A DNA stretch of 64,000 bases, from positions 39,142-103,141 of the forward strand of contig JAIUML010000014.1 in assembly GCA_022565595.1 (NCBI GenBank). The letters are read 5' to 3'. The notes under the pieces were generated by a model, which made no database searches, was not told the origin of the DNA, and worked only from the letters and a program-made list of their open reading frames with translations. Positions 34,808-43,552 of the stretch are shown piece by piece. The DNA comes from Saccharospirillum sp. (GTDB taxonomy: Bacteria > Pseudomonadota > Gammaproteobacteria > Pseudomonadales > Natronospirillaceae). Both the position numbers and the translations under genes were made by a program. The number at the start of each line of letters is the position of its first letter. The first letter of the stretch is position 1.

Positions 34808-35593
34808 ATGCACAAGGCACTCTGGGTCGGAAAAACCGGGCTTCATGCCCAGGACATGAAACTGGCCACCATTTCCAACAACATGGCCAATGCCAGCACC
34901 ACCGGGTTCAAGAAAGACCGCGCGGTTTTCGAAGATCTGATCTATCAGGTTCAGCGTCAACCAGGCGCGCAAACCACGCAAAATACCCAACTGCCATCGG
35001 GGCTGCAATTGGGTACGGGTGTTCGCACTGTCGGTACACAAAAACTGTTCACCCAGGGCGATTTGAACACGACCGAACAGCCGCTGGACATGGCCATCAA
35101 CGGTCGTGGTTTTTTCCAGATTTTGATGCCCGACGGCAACATTGCCTACACCCGAGACGGCACCTTCCACATTAATGCCGAAGGGCAAGTGGTTAATGCC
35201 AGTGGTTACCTGCTCGAACCGGACGTCCAGGTGCCCGATCAGACGCGCACCATAACCGTCGGTGCCGATGGGATCGTCACCGCGGTAGCCGACAACGACA
35301 ACATCCCGTTCGAAATTGGCCAGATTGACATCGTCGATTTCGTCAACCCAGCCGGTTTGCAGGCCATTGGCGGCAACCTCTTTCTGGAAACGGCCGCCAG
35401 TGGCCAGGCTCAGTTGGGTGTGCCAAGCCTGGACGGCTTTGGTGCCATCATCCAGGGGGCACTGGAGACGTCCAACGTCACCATTGTGGAAGAAATGGTA
35501 AACATGATTTCCACGCAACGCGCTTATGAAATGAACTCCAAAGTTGTCAGTACGGCCGATCAGATGCTCGGCTTCTTGAACCAGAACCTCTAA
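34808..35593 (+). CDS. flgG: Flagellar distal rod protein FlgG
   Basis: A 261-residue distal rod protein. The motif SNNMANASTTGFKKDRAVFE is near residue 20 and the YQVQRQPGAQT segment near 50 is diagnostic of FlgG. The C-terminus VVSTADQMLGFLNQNL is intact. It is of normal size, unlike the neighbouring hook proteins. Confidence 0.96.
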   Translation: MHKALWVGKTGLHAQDMKLATISNNMANASTTGFKKDRAVFEDLIYQVQRQPGAQTTQNTQLPSGLQLGTGVRTVGTQKLFTQGDLNTTEQPLDMAINGRGFFQILMPDGNIAYTRDGTFHINAEGQVVNASGYLLEPDVQVPDQTRTITVGADGIVTAVADNDNIPFEIGQIDIVDFVNPAGLQAIGGNLFLETAASGQAQLGVPSLDGFGAIIQGALETSNVTIVEEMVNMISTQRAYEMNSKVVSTADQMLGFLNQNL

Positions 35594-35613
35594 GACAGTG
35601 GGGGGACCCAGCC

Positions 35614-36303
35614 ATGAAACACCTTGAACTCATCGGCACACTGCTGCTAACCGCCTGGTTGACAGGTTGCGCCAGCTACGAGGTTACATCCCTGCCCAAG
35701 GGTGCCCAGCCGGGGGACCCTGAGTGGGCACCTGTGCCCTCCGAATCCCTGTTGCCGCCACCGAACAACAACGGCTCACTGTTCAGTGCCGCCTACGGCA
35801 TGTCGCTCTACGGTGACAAGAAAGCCATGCACACCGGCGACATCATTACCGTCTTGCTTGAAGAGCAAACACAGGGCCGCAAATCGTCACAAGCCAACTC
35901 ATCAAAAAGCAGTGAGGCCGGCTTGAATGCCCCCATTCTTGCTGGTGGCGGTGCCATAGATGCATTGAGCGCCTCCATTTCTGGGGATCGAAACTTCTCT
36001 GGTCGTGGTACCGCCGACCAGAGCAACAGCCTTAGCGGCAGCATTTCCGTTACCGTTTCTGAAGTCCTGCCCAACGGTGTTCTGCGAGTTCGGGGCGAGA
36101 AGTGGATCACCCTGAATACCGGCGCCGAATTCATCCGCATTCAGGGCATGCTCAGACCAGAAGACATCAACCTGGACAACACCGTCTCCAGTCAGAAACT
36201 GGCCGATGCCCGTATTTCATACAGTGGGGAAGGGGCCCTGGCCAACGCCAGCCAGCCCGGCTGGTTGACGAGGTTTTTCCACTCGCCGATTTGGCCGTTT
36301 TAG
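35614..36303 (+). CDS. flgH: Flagellar L-ring lipoprotein FlgH
   Basis: A 229-residue outer-membrane lipoprotein. The lipobox LTGC puts the lipidated cysteine at residue 19. [20 protein letters not shown] near 70 and [13 protein letters not shown] near 155 are family motifs. It forms the bushing in the outer membrane with FlgI below it. Confidence 0.96.
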   Translation: MKHLELIGTLLLTAWLTGCASYEVTSLPKGAQPGDPEWAPVPSESLLPPPNNNGSLFSAAYGMSLYGDKKAMHTGDIITVLLEEQTQGRKSSQANSSKSSEAGLNAPILAGGGAIDALSASISGDRNFSGRGTADQSNSLSGSISVTVSEVLPNGVLRVRGEKWITLNTGAEFIRIQGMLRPEDINLDNTVSSQKLADARISYSGEGALANASQPGWLTRFFHSPIWPF

Positions 36304-36345
36304 GGGGGGGCTTCAAGGACCAAGCCAAAAACTCCAGAACTCACC

Positions 36346-36361
36346 AGGCCCAAAACTTGCA
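36346..36361 (+). promoter_or_regulatory. Weak sigma-54-like site before flgI
   Basis: AGGCCCAAAACTTGCA keeps GG-N10-GC with a perfect TTGCA half but a poor -24 half. It has no AAAGCGGCA motif downstream. It lies in a C/A-rich, G-poor leader between flgH and flgI. Low confidence. Confidence 0.3.
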
Positions 36362-36404
36362 AACCACAACCAACCAAACCACCAACCGCCAACAGGATGA
36401 CACC

Positions 36405-37493
36405 ATGAAAAAGTTACTCAGCTTGATACTGCTCTGCCTCGTGTCGACTGTTTCCATCGCCGACCGCATAAAAGACCTTGCTGCTGTTCAAGGTGTGCGT
36501 AACAACCAGCTGGTTGGCTATGGTCTGGTGGTTGGCCTGGGCGGTACAGGCGACCGTGCGCCTTTTACCAACCAGACCTTCCGCAACATGATGGAGCAGT
36601 TTGGTATCACCATTCCCGAAGGCCAGGACCCCCGCCTGCGTAATGTGGCCGCCGTCAGCGTACACGCCACTTTGCCGCCTTTCTCGCGACCTGGTCAGGA
36701 GATCGACATCACCGTCTCCAGCATTGGCAACGCCGATAGCCTGCGTGGTGGCAGCTTGCTGCTGACCCCCTTGCGCGGCCCCGATGGCCAGGTGTACGCC
36801 GTAGCCCAGGGTAACCTGGTCGTAGGTGGCTTTGGCGCAGAAGGGCAGGACGGCTCACGCATCAGCGTCAACGTACAAAGCGCTGGCCGCATTCCCAATG
36901 GTGCCATTGTTGAGCGCAGTGTCGAAAGTGCATTCTCCCAGGGAGATTATTTGACCTTCAACCTGCATCAACCCGACTTCACCACCGCGCGACGCATGGC
37001 CGAAGTCATCAACGACCTGCTCGGCCCTGGTGCTGCCAGCGCTCAGGACGCCGCTTCCATCCGGGTAACAGCGCCACGCGATCCGAATCAGCGGGTAAGC
37101 TTTATCAGCGTGCTGGAGAACCTCGAAGTACAGCCCGGTGAAACCGCCGCCAGAGTCATCATCAACAGTCGCACCGGCACCATCGTCGTCGGCCAGCACG
37201 TAAGGATCGACCCGGTCGCCATTACCCACGGCAACCTTACCGTTACCGTTGATAACCAGCTTCAGGCCGTGCAACCCGAAGCCTTTGCCGGCGGAGAAAC
37301 CGTCGTCGTACCCGACACCCAGATCGAGATCGATCAAGGCGATGGCCGCATGTTCCTGTTCGGCGACACCGTTACCCTTAACGACATCGTCAACGCCGTC
37401 AACCAGGTCGGTGCCGCGCCAGGGGACTTGATGGCGATATTGGAAGCGTTGAAATCAGCCGGGGCTTTACGGGCTGAGCTGATTGTTATTTGA
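36405..37493 (+). CDS. flgI: Flagellar P-ring protein FlgI
   Basis: A 362-residue periplasmic protein. The signal peptide [19 protein letters not shown] is cleaved near residue 19, then come [20 protein letters not shown] and VVGLGGTGD. The ATG at 36405 is chosen because it starts the signal peptide; an upstream frame extends into flgH in error. Depends on FlgA (20.5-21.3 kb) for assembly. Confidence 0.96.
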   Translation: MKKLLSLILLCLVSTVSIADRIKDLAAVQGVRNNQLVGYGLVVGLGGTGDRAPFTNQTFRNMMEQFGITIPEGQDPRLRNVAAVSVHATLPPFSRPGQEIDITVSSIGNADSLRGGSLLLTPLRGPDGQVYAVAQGNLVVGGFGAEGQDGSRISVNVQSAGRIPNGAIVERSVESAFSQGDYLTFNLHQPDFTTARRMAEVINDLLGPGAASAQDAASIRVTAPRDPNQRVSFISVLENLEVQPGETAARVIINSRTGTIVVGQHVRIDPVAITHGNLTVTVDNQLQAVQPEAFAGGETVVVPDTQIEIDQGDGRMFLFGDTVTLNDIVNAVNQVGAAPGDLMAILEALKSAGALRAELIVI

Positions 37494-37498
37494 AAGAG

Positions 37499-37515
37499 TG
37501 GGGGCTTCGCCCCCA
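37499..37515 (+). terminator. Hairpin after flgI
   Basis: TGGGGGC-TTC-GCCCCCA, a 7-bp G/C stem 6 bases after the flgI stop, followed by ACTTCC rather than a T-run. It separates flgFGHI from the flgJ promoter. Confidence 0.6.
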
Positions 37516-37537
37516 ACTTCCTCACCCCCACCCTATC

Positions 37538-37603
37538 TGGCACAAAACTTGAAACATCCTTCCCAAACGCCAGAAATAAAGCTTCTGGCCTCATAAAGCG
37601 GCA
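37538..37603 (+). promoter_or_regulatory. Sigma-54-like promoter of flgJKL with AAAGCGGCA leader motif
   Basis: TGGCACAAAACTTGAA (37538-37553) matches the -24 half perfectly; the -12 half has GA for GC. A small stem CCAGAA-ATAAAGC-TTCTGG follows. AAAGCGGCA is at 37595-37603, 44 bases after the -12 position, that is one more pair of helical turns away than at flgB and flgF. Confidence 0.65.
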
Positions 37604-37628
37604 AAACATCACCGGAGTGCGGCAAATC

Positions 37629-38576
37629 ATGGTCTCTCAAATGGATGCGGCCTTTAACTACAACGATCTCCATGGCCTGAATGAAGTCAGAGCCAAGGCG
37701 CGTGCCAATGATCCGGCGGCGTTGAAGGTGGTGGCGCAGCAGTTTGAATCCATGTTCATCAACATGGTGCTCAAGAGCATGCGTGAGGCCACGGATGTCA
37801 TGGCCAGCGATATGTTCGACAGCAACGAAACCCGCTTCTACCGCGATATGCACGATCAGCAGCTCAGCCTGACGTTGTCGCAACAAGGCGGCTACGGCCT
37901 TGCCGACACCCTCTACGAACAGTTGTTGCGGCAGTTGCCCAATCAACCGGAGCAGGGTGTCGCCCCTGAAGTGCGCCCCTTGATTGAAAGCAATCGGCCT
38001 GTTTTACCGGTGCGCTCATTGCCTCGTGAATCCATGGCGCCCATCGAATCCAGCAAGGGCAGTGCTGACCTTACTGGCCCCCAGGCCTTTATCGAGAAAG
38101 TACGTCCCTACGCCGAACAGGCCGCTGCAGCGATAGGGGTCGATCCCAAAGTGCTGATCGCACAGGCCGCTCTGGAAACCGGCTGGGGGCAGCACATGAT
38201 CAGCCGTGGCGATGGCGGCGACAGCTACAACTTCTTCGGCATCAAGGCCGACAGACGCTGGCATGGCGAATCAGCCGAAACCATGACGCACGAATACATC
38301 GATGGCACAGCCATCACGATGAAAGACCGCTTTCGCGCCTACGCTTCTCCGGCCGAAAGCTTTGCGGATTACGTCCGTTTCATTTCCGAGAACCCCAGAT
38401 ACCAGAACGCGCTCGAACAGGCGGACTCAGCCGAAGGCTACGCCCGTGCCCTGCAACAAGCCGGCTATGCGACCGACCCAGCCTACGCCGATAAAATTCT
38501 GCGCATTGCCGACAGCGACCTGATGCAAACTGCCCTTCAGGTTGATCAGCCCGCAGCAACGGCTGCCCGGGGGTAA
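37629..38576 (+). CDS. flgJ: Flagellar rod muramidase FlgJ
   Basis: A 315-residue bifunctional FlgJ. The N-terminal rod-scaffold domain is at about 25-110 (VVAQQFESMFINMVLKSMR) and the C-terminal glucosaminidase domain at about 160-300, with the catalytic glutamate in AALETGWGQH near 180 and NFFGIKADRRW near 205. It cuts peptidoglycan to let the rod through. The start is uncertain: ATG at 37629 is used; GTG at 37617 and ATG at 37641 are alternatives. Confidence 0.93.
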   Translation: MVSQMDAAFNYNDLHGLNEVRAKARANDPAALKVVAQQFESMFINMVLKSMREATDVMASDMFDSNETRFYRDMHDQQLSLTLSQQGGYGLADTLYEQLLRQLPNQPEQGVAPEVRPLIESNRPVLPVRSLPRESMAPIESSKGSADLTGPQAFIEKVRPYAEQAAAAIGVDPKVLIAQAALETGWGQHMISRGDGGDSYNFFGIKADRRWHGESAETMTHEYIDGTAITMKDRFRAYASPAESFADYVRFISENPRYQNALEQADSAEGYARALQQAGYATDPAYADKILRIADSDLMQTALQVDQPAATAARG

Positions 38577-38582
38577 AGGCCA

Positions 38583-41500
38583 ATGAGCTTACTCAATACC
38601 GCCATCACCGGGCTCAAGGCGCAACAGGAAGCCCTGCGCGTTACTGGCCACAATATATCCAATGCGAGTACGCCAGGCTATTCGCGCCAGGAAGTGGTCA
38701 TGGCGGCCAACAAGCCGCTCTATCGGGGCTTTGGCTTTGTCGGTCAGGGGGTTGACGTCACCTCGGTACGGCGTATCACCAATCAATTCATGATTGAGCA
38801 GCAACGTACCGACACAGCGGCTTACCACAACCTCAATGCCTACCGTACCAATATTGAACAAGTGGACCGCTTGATTGCTGATGACCGCACCAGCTTGCAG
38901 CCTCAGCTGGATCGCTTCTTTGCCAGCCTTCAAGGTGGTGCCGACAACCCGGCCTATATCCCCTCAAGAGATGTCGTCCTGGGGGAATCCCAGGGCGTCG
39001 TTGAGCGTTTTAAAACGCTGCACAAATATCTGACCGACATGAACAGCACCCTCAACTCGCAAATAGGTGCCATGGTCGGGCAGATCAACTCCATTGCCAG
39101 CGGTATTGCTCAATTGAATGAGGAAATCCTCTCGGCTCAGGGGTCACCGACACGCACGCCGCCCAATGATCTGATCGACAAACGCGACGAATTTGTTCGT
39201 CAATTATCGGAACTGGTGAAGGTCGATGTAGTGCCCGACGGAGAGCGCTACAACGTGTCCATCGGCAATGGCCAGGCATTGGTCATCGGTAACGAAGCCA
39301 ACCGCCTGGAAGTTGCACCAGGCGTCAGTGACCCGGAACGCTTTGGCATACGCTTTGTCAGCACCGTAGAAAACATTTATATCACCGAACGGCTCAACGG
39401 TGGCCAATTGGGTGGGCTGTTGCGGTTCCGTTCTGACGCCCTGGATCCATCCCTGAACAGCCTTGGCCGCATTGCTGTTGGTATGGTGCAGAACCTGAAC
39501 GAACAACACAAACTCGGTATTGATCTCAATGGCAATTTTGGCCAGGACCTGTTTCGGGATCTGAACGACCCGGACCTGGCCGTCGCTGATCGTGTTCGTG
39601 CCAACGCCCTAAACACCTTGCCACGCAACCAGGTGTTAAGTGTTTATTTTGAAGACCCAAGCGCACTGACCACCAGTGACTACAATTTAAGGTTCACGGG
39701 CCCGGCCGATTTCAATTACGAAGTTGTGCGAGTCAGCGATGGCGAAGTGGTCAAGAAAAGCAGCTTGCTGGGCGATTTACCGCAAGACATCGAATTCGAC
39801 GGCTTGCGAGTGTCTCTCGAAAGCGGACAATTCAAGGCAGGTGATCAGTTTACCATCCAGCCACTAAGGGCGGTCGGCAACCAGGTAGAACTGCTGATTC
39901 GTGAGCCGGCGGAACTCGCCTTCGCTTATCCAATGCGCGCGGAAACCAGCCTGGGCAACCAGGGGTCTGGCACCATTAACCAGGGTAGCATGCTCAGCCG
40001 GGACAGCAACATCTTCAATGTCGACGGACAACTGACTCCACCATTGATCATTGTATTCGACACTCCGAACCGCTATTCCGTGCTGGATAATTCCGACCCC
40101 GGCAACCCGGTGCCTTTGCAACCGCCGCTGCAGAACATCGAATACATACCCGGTACGACCAATACAATTTTTACCGATGATCCAGGTGAAACTCTGGTCA
40201 GCTCCTGGCGTCCACGCTTGCCGCAAAACCCGACCATTAGCCCCGGCGGAACAGCCACGTTGGCGCCTTATAATGGCATCAATACGGAGCGGTTCACCTT
40301 CAATCGTACCGATCCGCTGACCGGTGCTGTCAGCCAGGACCCAACCCTCATCACCCGCACAGGGGCTTCTGCCGCCGAAATAGCCGCCCAGTTGAATCAG
40401 GTAGACGGGGTAACTGCGCGAGCCTATACCGAAGTACAACTGACTCGCTTCACCAATTCTGGCACCCCATACGACCCGGACAATCCTTTCGAGGTCTGGG
40501 TCAACGGGCATGAAATCACCATTGACGATCTGGGAGTCAACCAGAACATCTTCATGGACGGCTACCCGGAAACGGTGCCGGAGAACCTGAACCCCAATTT
40601 TCTGGCCGATCGCATCAACGCCCATCATGATTTACGGGCCGCTGGCATTACCGCCAAAAGTGATGGTGAAACATTGACCATTCGCGACGCCAGGGGGAAT
40701 GACATCTTTATCGAAATGCGGGGCGATAAACCGCAGGACGTTGTCGTCGGCACACCACCCGTTGGTGGTGGCCCACCCAACAGCGCCATCAACCCGGGCG
40801 ATACCTTTGAAATAAGTACGGGCGAGCGTTGGCCCGTAGAGCCCATCAGCGGCAACACCCGTGGTCAGTTGAACAACCTCACCGGCTACGATTTCAGTAC
40901 CGGCGGGCCTTATCGCTACGAAATGTACCTGCCGGATGGTCGTACCGGTACCATTGAATTGAGTGGAGACCATGCGACGGCGGCTGACGTCAAGGCCGAG
41001 ATCGAACAGAGAATCGGTGCATTGCTCGACAGCCCTGGCCGAGTTCAGGCAAGCATTACTGCGCGCGGTGAAATCGAGTACCAGGTGTTCATGAAAGTCT
41101 CCGGTACCGGCAATAACGATACCGCCGGTGTGAATGTGGGTGGCCAGGTCGATGTTGTCATGGCCGATGGCATCAGCCTGAGAACCAGGCCCGAGAAAGG
41201 GGCCATCTTTACCGCCATCCCGGAAGCAAAGTCCACCTACAAGGGGTTTCAGTTCGAAATTGGGGGGCGTCCCGCCGCCGGTGATGCTTTCAGCATCGAA
41301 TGGAATGCCGGTGGTGTATCCGACAACCGGAATGTGCTCGACCTGGTCGGACTGGAGACCGCCAAGACTGTCAACAAGCGCCAGGGTGGCATGACCTTTA
41401 CCGAGGCCTACAGTCAGGCCGTGGAGCAGGTGGGTACCAAAACACGGCAGGCACAGATTCAAACCGATGCCGCCAGAGGCGTGCTCGACTCAACAGAAGA

Positions 41501-41642
41501 GGAACTGAATTCGGTGCGCGGTGTCAACCTGGATGAAGAAGCCGCCCGCTTGATCGAATTCCAGTTGGCCTATAACGCCAACGCTCAGGCCATTCGTATC
41601 GCCCAGGAAATTTTTAACACTCTGATTGGCGCGTTCCGCTAG
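38583..41642 (+). CDS. flgK: Giant hook-filament junction protein FlgK (HAP1)
   Basis: A 1019-residue HAP1; common sizes are about 550-680. The N-terminus (SLLNTAITGLKAQQEALRVT, then HNISNASTPGYSRQEV) and the C-terminus (NLDEEAARLIEFQLAYNANA) are canonical. The middle, from about 330 to 930, carries extra beta-rich modules. One near 592-720 (GASAAEIAAQLNQVDGVTARA, then FEVWVNGHEI) is clearly related to a module in FlgE. GPADFNYEVVRVSDGEVV near 375 resembles a segment in FlgL. The frame is intact; the gene begins 6 bases after flgJ. Confidence 0.94.
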   Translation: MSLLNTAITGLKAQQEALRVTGHNISNASTPGYSRQEVVMAANKPLYRGFGFVGQGVDVTSVRRITNQFMIEQQRTDTAAYHNLNAYRTNIEQVDRLIADDRTSLQPQLDRFFASLQGGADNPAYIPSRDVVLGESQGVVERFKTLHKYLTDMNSTLNSQIGAMVGQINSIASGIAQLNEEILSAQGSPTRTPPNDLIDKRDEFVRQLSELVKVDVVPDGERYNVSIGNGQALVIGNEANRLEVAPGVSDPERFGIRFVSTVENIYITERLNGGQLGGLLRFRSDALDPSLNSLGRIAVGMVQNLNEQHKLGIDLNGNFGQDLFRDLNDPDLAVADRVRANALNTLPRNQVLSVYFEDPSALTTSDYNLRFTGPADFNYEVVRVSDGEVVKKSSLLGDLPQDIEFDGLRVSLESGQFKAGDQFTIQPLRAVGNQVELLIREPAELAFAYPMRAETSLGNQGSGTINQGSMLSRDSNIFNVDGQLTPPLIIVFDTPNRYSVLDNSDPGNPVPLQPPLQNIEYIPGTTNTIFTDDPGETLVSSWRPRLPQNPTISPGGTATLAPYNGINTERFTFNRTDPLTGAVSQDPTLITRTGASAAEIAAQLNQVDGVTARAYTEVQLTRFTNSGTPYDPDNPFEVWVNGHEITIDDLGVNQNIFMDGYPETVPENLNPNFLADRINAHHDLRAAGITAKSDGETLTIRDARGNDIFIEMRGDKPQDVVVGTPPVGGGPPNSAINPGDTFEISTGERWPVEPISGNTRGQLNNLTGYDFSTGGPYRYEMYLPDGRTGTIELSGDHATAADVKAEIEQRIGALLDSPGRVQASITARGEIEYQVFMKVSGTGNNDTAGVNVGGQVDVVMADGISLRTRPEKGAIFTAIPEAKSTYKGFQFEIGGRPAAGDAFSIEWNAGGVSDNRNVLDLVGLETAKTVNKRQGGMTFTEAYSQAVEQVGTKTRQAQIQTDAARGVLDSTEEELNSVRGVNLDEEAARLIEFQLAYNANAQAIRIAQEIFNTLIGAFR

Positions 41643-41653
41643 AGGATTGAACA

Positions 41654-42910
41654 ATGAGTGACCGGTTATCCACTTACTGGATTTTCAACCGCCCCGTGCG
41701 GGACATGCTACAACTGCAAAACAACCTGAATAAAACCCAGGAGCAGATCAGCACCGGCCGTCGCATTCTCACACCAGCAGACGACCCTGTGGGCGCGGCC
41801 AGAGTATTGCAATTGAATCAGGAAATTGCGCTCATCGATCAGTATGAACGCAACATTACCCTGCTGGATGCCCGCCTCAAGCAGGAAGAGGGTGTGCTGA
41901 GCGCGGTTGAAGACAGCGTCGCTCGAATCAGAGAGCTTGCCGTCAAGGCCGGTAATGCTGGAGTCCTGACAGATGCGGACCGCAAGGCCATCGCGGCCGA
42001 AGTGCGCGAACGGGTAGAAGAAATGTACGACCTGATGAACAGCAAGGATGGCGCGGGTGAGTATCTCTTTGCTGGTTTTCAGGGCAATACTCAGCCTTTT
42101 GTCGAAAACCCCGGCGGCGGCTTTGGTTACAAAGGTGATGAAGGGGTGCGTTTTCTGCAAGTGAGCCAGACCATTACTCTGGCCTCCAGCGATTCAGGCA
42201 AATCCGTTTTCCTGGACATCAAGGCTGACAAAAACAACTTTACTACCTACGCCAACAACCAGAACAAGGGCAACCCTACCGGGGTCATTTCCGCAGGTAT
42301 TACCCTGGATCAAGACAAACTCGATGCCTTTTACCCGAACGATGCCGTCATCACCTTCGAGAACCCGCTCGATGTCGACCCGCCACAACAGAACTTTACT
42401 GTACGGCGCAAATCAGACGGACGCGTCATCGATGGCATGAAAAACATCAATTACCAGGCGGGTGCGCCCATTCAGTTTGCGGGTGTTAGTGTGAACGTCA
42501 CCGGCAATCCGGCGCCTGGTGATCAGTTCATCGTAGAGAGCAGCAACAAGCAGGGCGTACTGACCACCTTCGAAAAGTTTCTGTTTGCGCTGGAGAATTA
42601 CCCACCCGGAACCGGATTTGACGAAACCTACGACGCCGCCATCAGCCAGACGCTGAACAACCTCGATAACACCATCGACAATGTGTCTCAGGTAAGAGCC
42701 CGCATAGGGGCACGCTTGAATACCTCCGATGCGGTCAAGAACCAACACGCCGACAACAAACTCGCCGCCCAGGAAATTCGCTCCGAGATACGGGATCTGG
42801 ATTTTGCTGAAGCGGTGAGTCGGTTGCAGATGGAGAGCTTTATTTTGCAGGCGAGCCAGCAGAGTTTTGCGCAGGTGAGTCGGTTGAGTTTGTTTGATTT
42901 TATTCGGTAG
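41654..42910 (+). CDS. flgL: Hook-filament junction protein FlgL (HAP3)
   Basis: A 418-residue HAP3. The flagellin-like N-terminus has NNLNKTQEQISTGRRILTPADDP and the C-terminus LDFAEAVSRLQMESFILQAS. A central module near 235-300 (FTVRRKSDGRVIDGM, PGDQFIVES) resembles one in FlgK. It links FlgK to the filament. Last gene of flgJKL; no flagellin gene follows in this window. Confidence 0.95.
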   Translation: MSDRLSTYWIFNRPVRDMLQLQNNLNKTQEQISTGRRILTPADDPVGAARVLQLNQEIALIDQYERNITLLDARLKQEEGVLSAVEDSVARIRELAVKAGNAGVLTDADRKAIAAEVRERVEEMYDLMNSKDGAGEYLFAGFQGNTQPFVENPGGGFGYKGDEGVRFLQVSQTITLASSDSGKSVFLDIKADKNNFTTYANNQNKGNPTGVISAGITLDQDKLDAFYPNDAVITFENPLDVDPPQQNFTVRRKSDGRVIDGMKNINYQAGAPIQFAGVSVNVTGNPAPGDQFIVESSNKQGVLTTFEKFLFALENYPPGTGFDETYDAAISQTLNNLDNTIDNVSQVRARIGARLNTSDAVKNQHADNKLAAQEIRSEIRDLDFAEAVSRLQMESFILQASQQSFAQVSRLSLFDFIR

Positions 42911-42961
42911 GGTAGGGTGAGGGGGCAATGAAGCCAAAAGCCTCCCTCCAAAATCCAATCT

Positions 42962-43552
42962 CTAACAAACCCCAACCAACCACCGCCAACAATAATCCGC
43001 AAAACTCCGTCGAACGATCAACTCCCACTTCCCATCATCCGGCCGCCGCAAAAATACGGTCGCCTTGGCCAGGGTTGTCGCCACGGCCTTGCCGGTACCA
43101 AAGTGACGAGGGTGCACGTCATAAGCCGTGGATTGATACAACACATCCAACGCCCGATCACCCGATAGAGTCAGCATCGTATAACCGCCACTGACATTGA
43201 CCACTGCATAGTGCCCGCTCAGTTGCTCGTGCAGAGCGCTTTCAAATTCAAAGCAGCGGGCTCCCGGGCAGACAATCATCCATTCATCCGGTGAGAGCCA
43301 TTGAATGCTTACTGTGTCACTCTGTAACAGAGTCATTGGTTGAACCGGGAGCTCGAGTCCCAGGGCTTTATGGACGCCGGCTCGGAAGGCTTCGTCATTG
43401 GCGTCGCCACGCAACGTCAGGTAGCCGAGCGACGGTACCTCCTCAAGCACGACACCCTCTGTCTTGTGTGAACTGCTCAGGTGGTGCAGGGGAGACTGGC
43501 CAGTCACCTTGTCAGCGACGGCCTGTTGGTCAAAGATGGCTGCATCAGACAT
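42962..43552 (-). CDS. soxG: Sarcosine oxidase gamma subunit
   Basis: A 196-residue protein whose sequence (WLSPDEWMIVCPGA, VNVSGGYTMLTLSGDRALDVL, FLRRPDDGKWELIVRRSFADY in part) matches the gamma subunit of heterotetrameric sarcosine oxidase, a truncated GcvT-like fold. The ATG at 43552 is used, since the longer frame adds an unrelated N-terminus read from inside soxA. It overlaps the soxA end by 8 bases. Last gene of soxBDAG. Confidence 0.88.
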   Translation of the reverse strand: MSDAAIFDQQAVADKVTGQSPLHHLSSSHKTEGVVLEEVPSLGYLTLRGDANDEAFRAGVHKALGLELPVQPMTLLQSDTVSIQWLSPDEWMIVCPGARCFEFESALHEQLSGHYAVVNVSGGYTMLTLSGDRALDVLYQSTAYDVHPRHFGTGKAVATTLAKATVFLRRPDDGKWELIVRRSFADYCWRWLVGVC

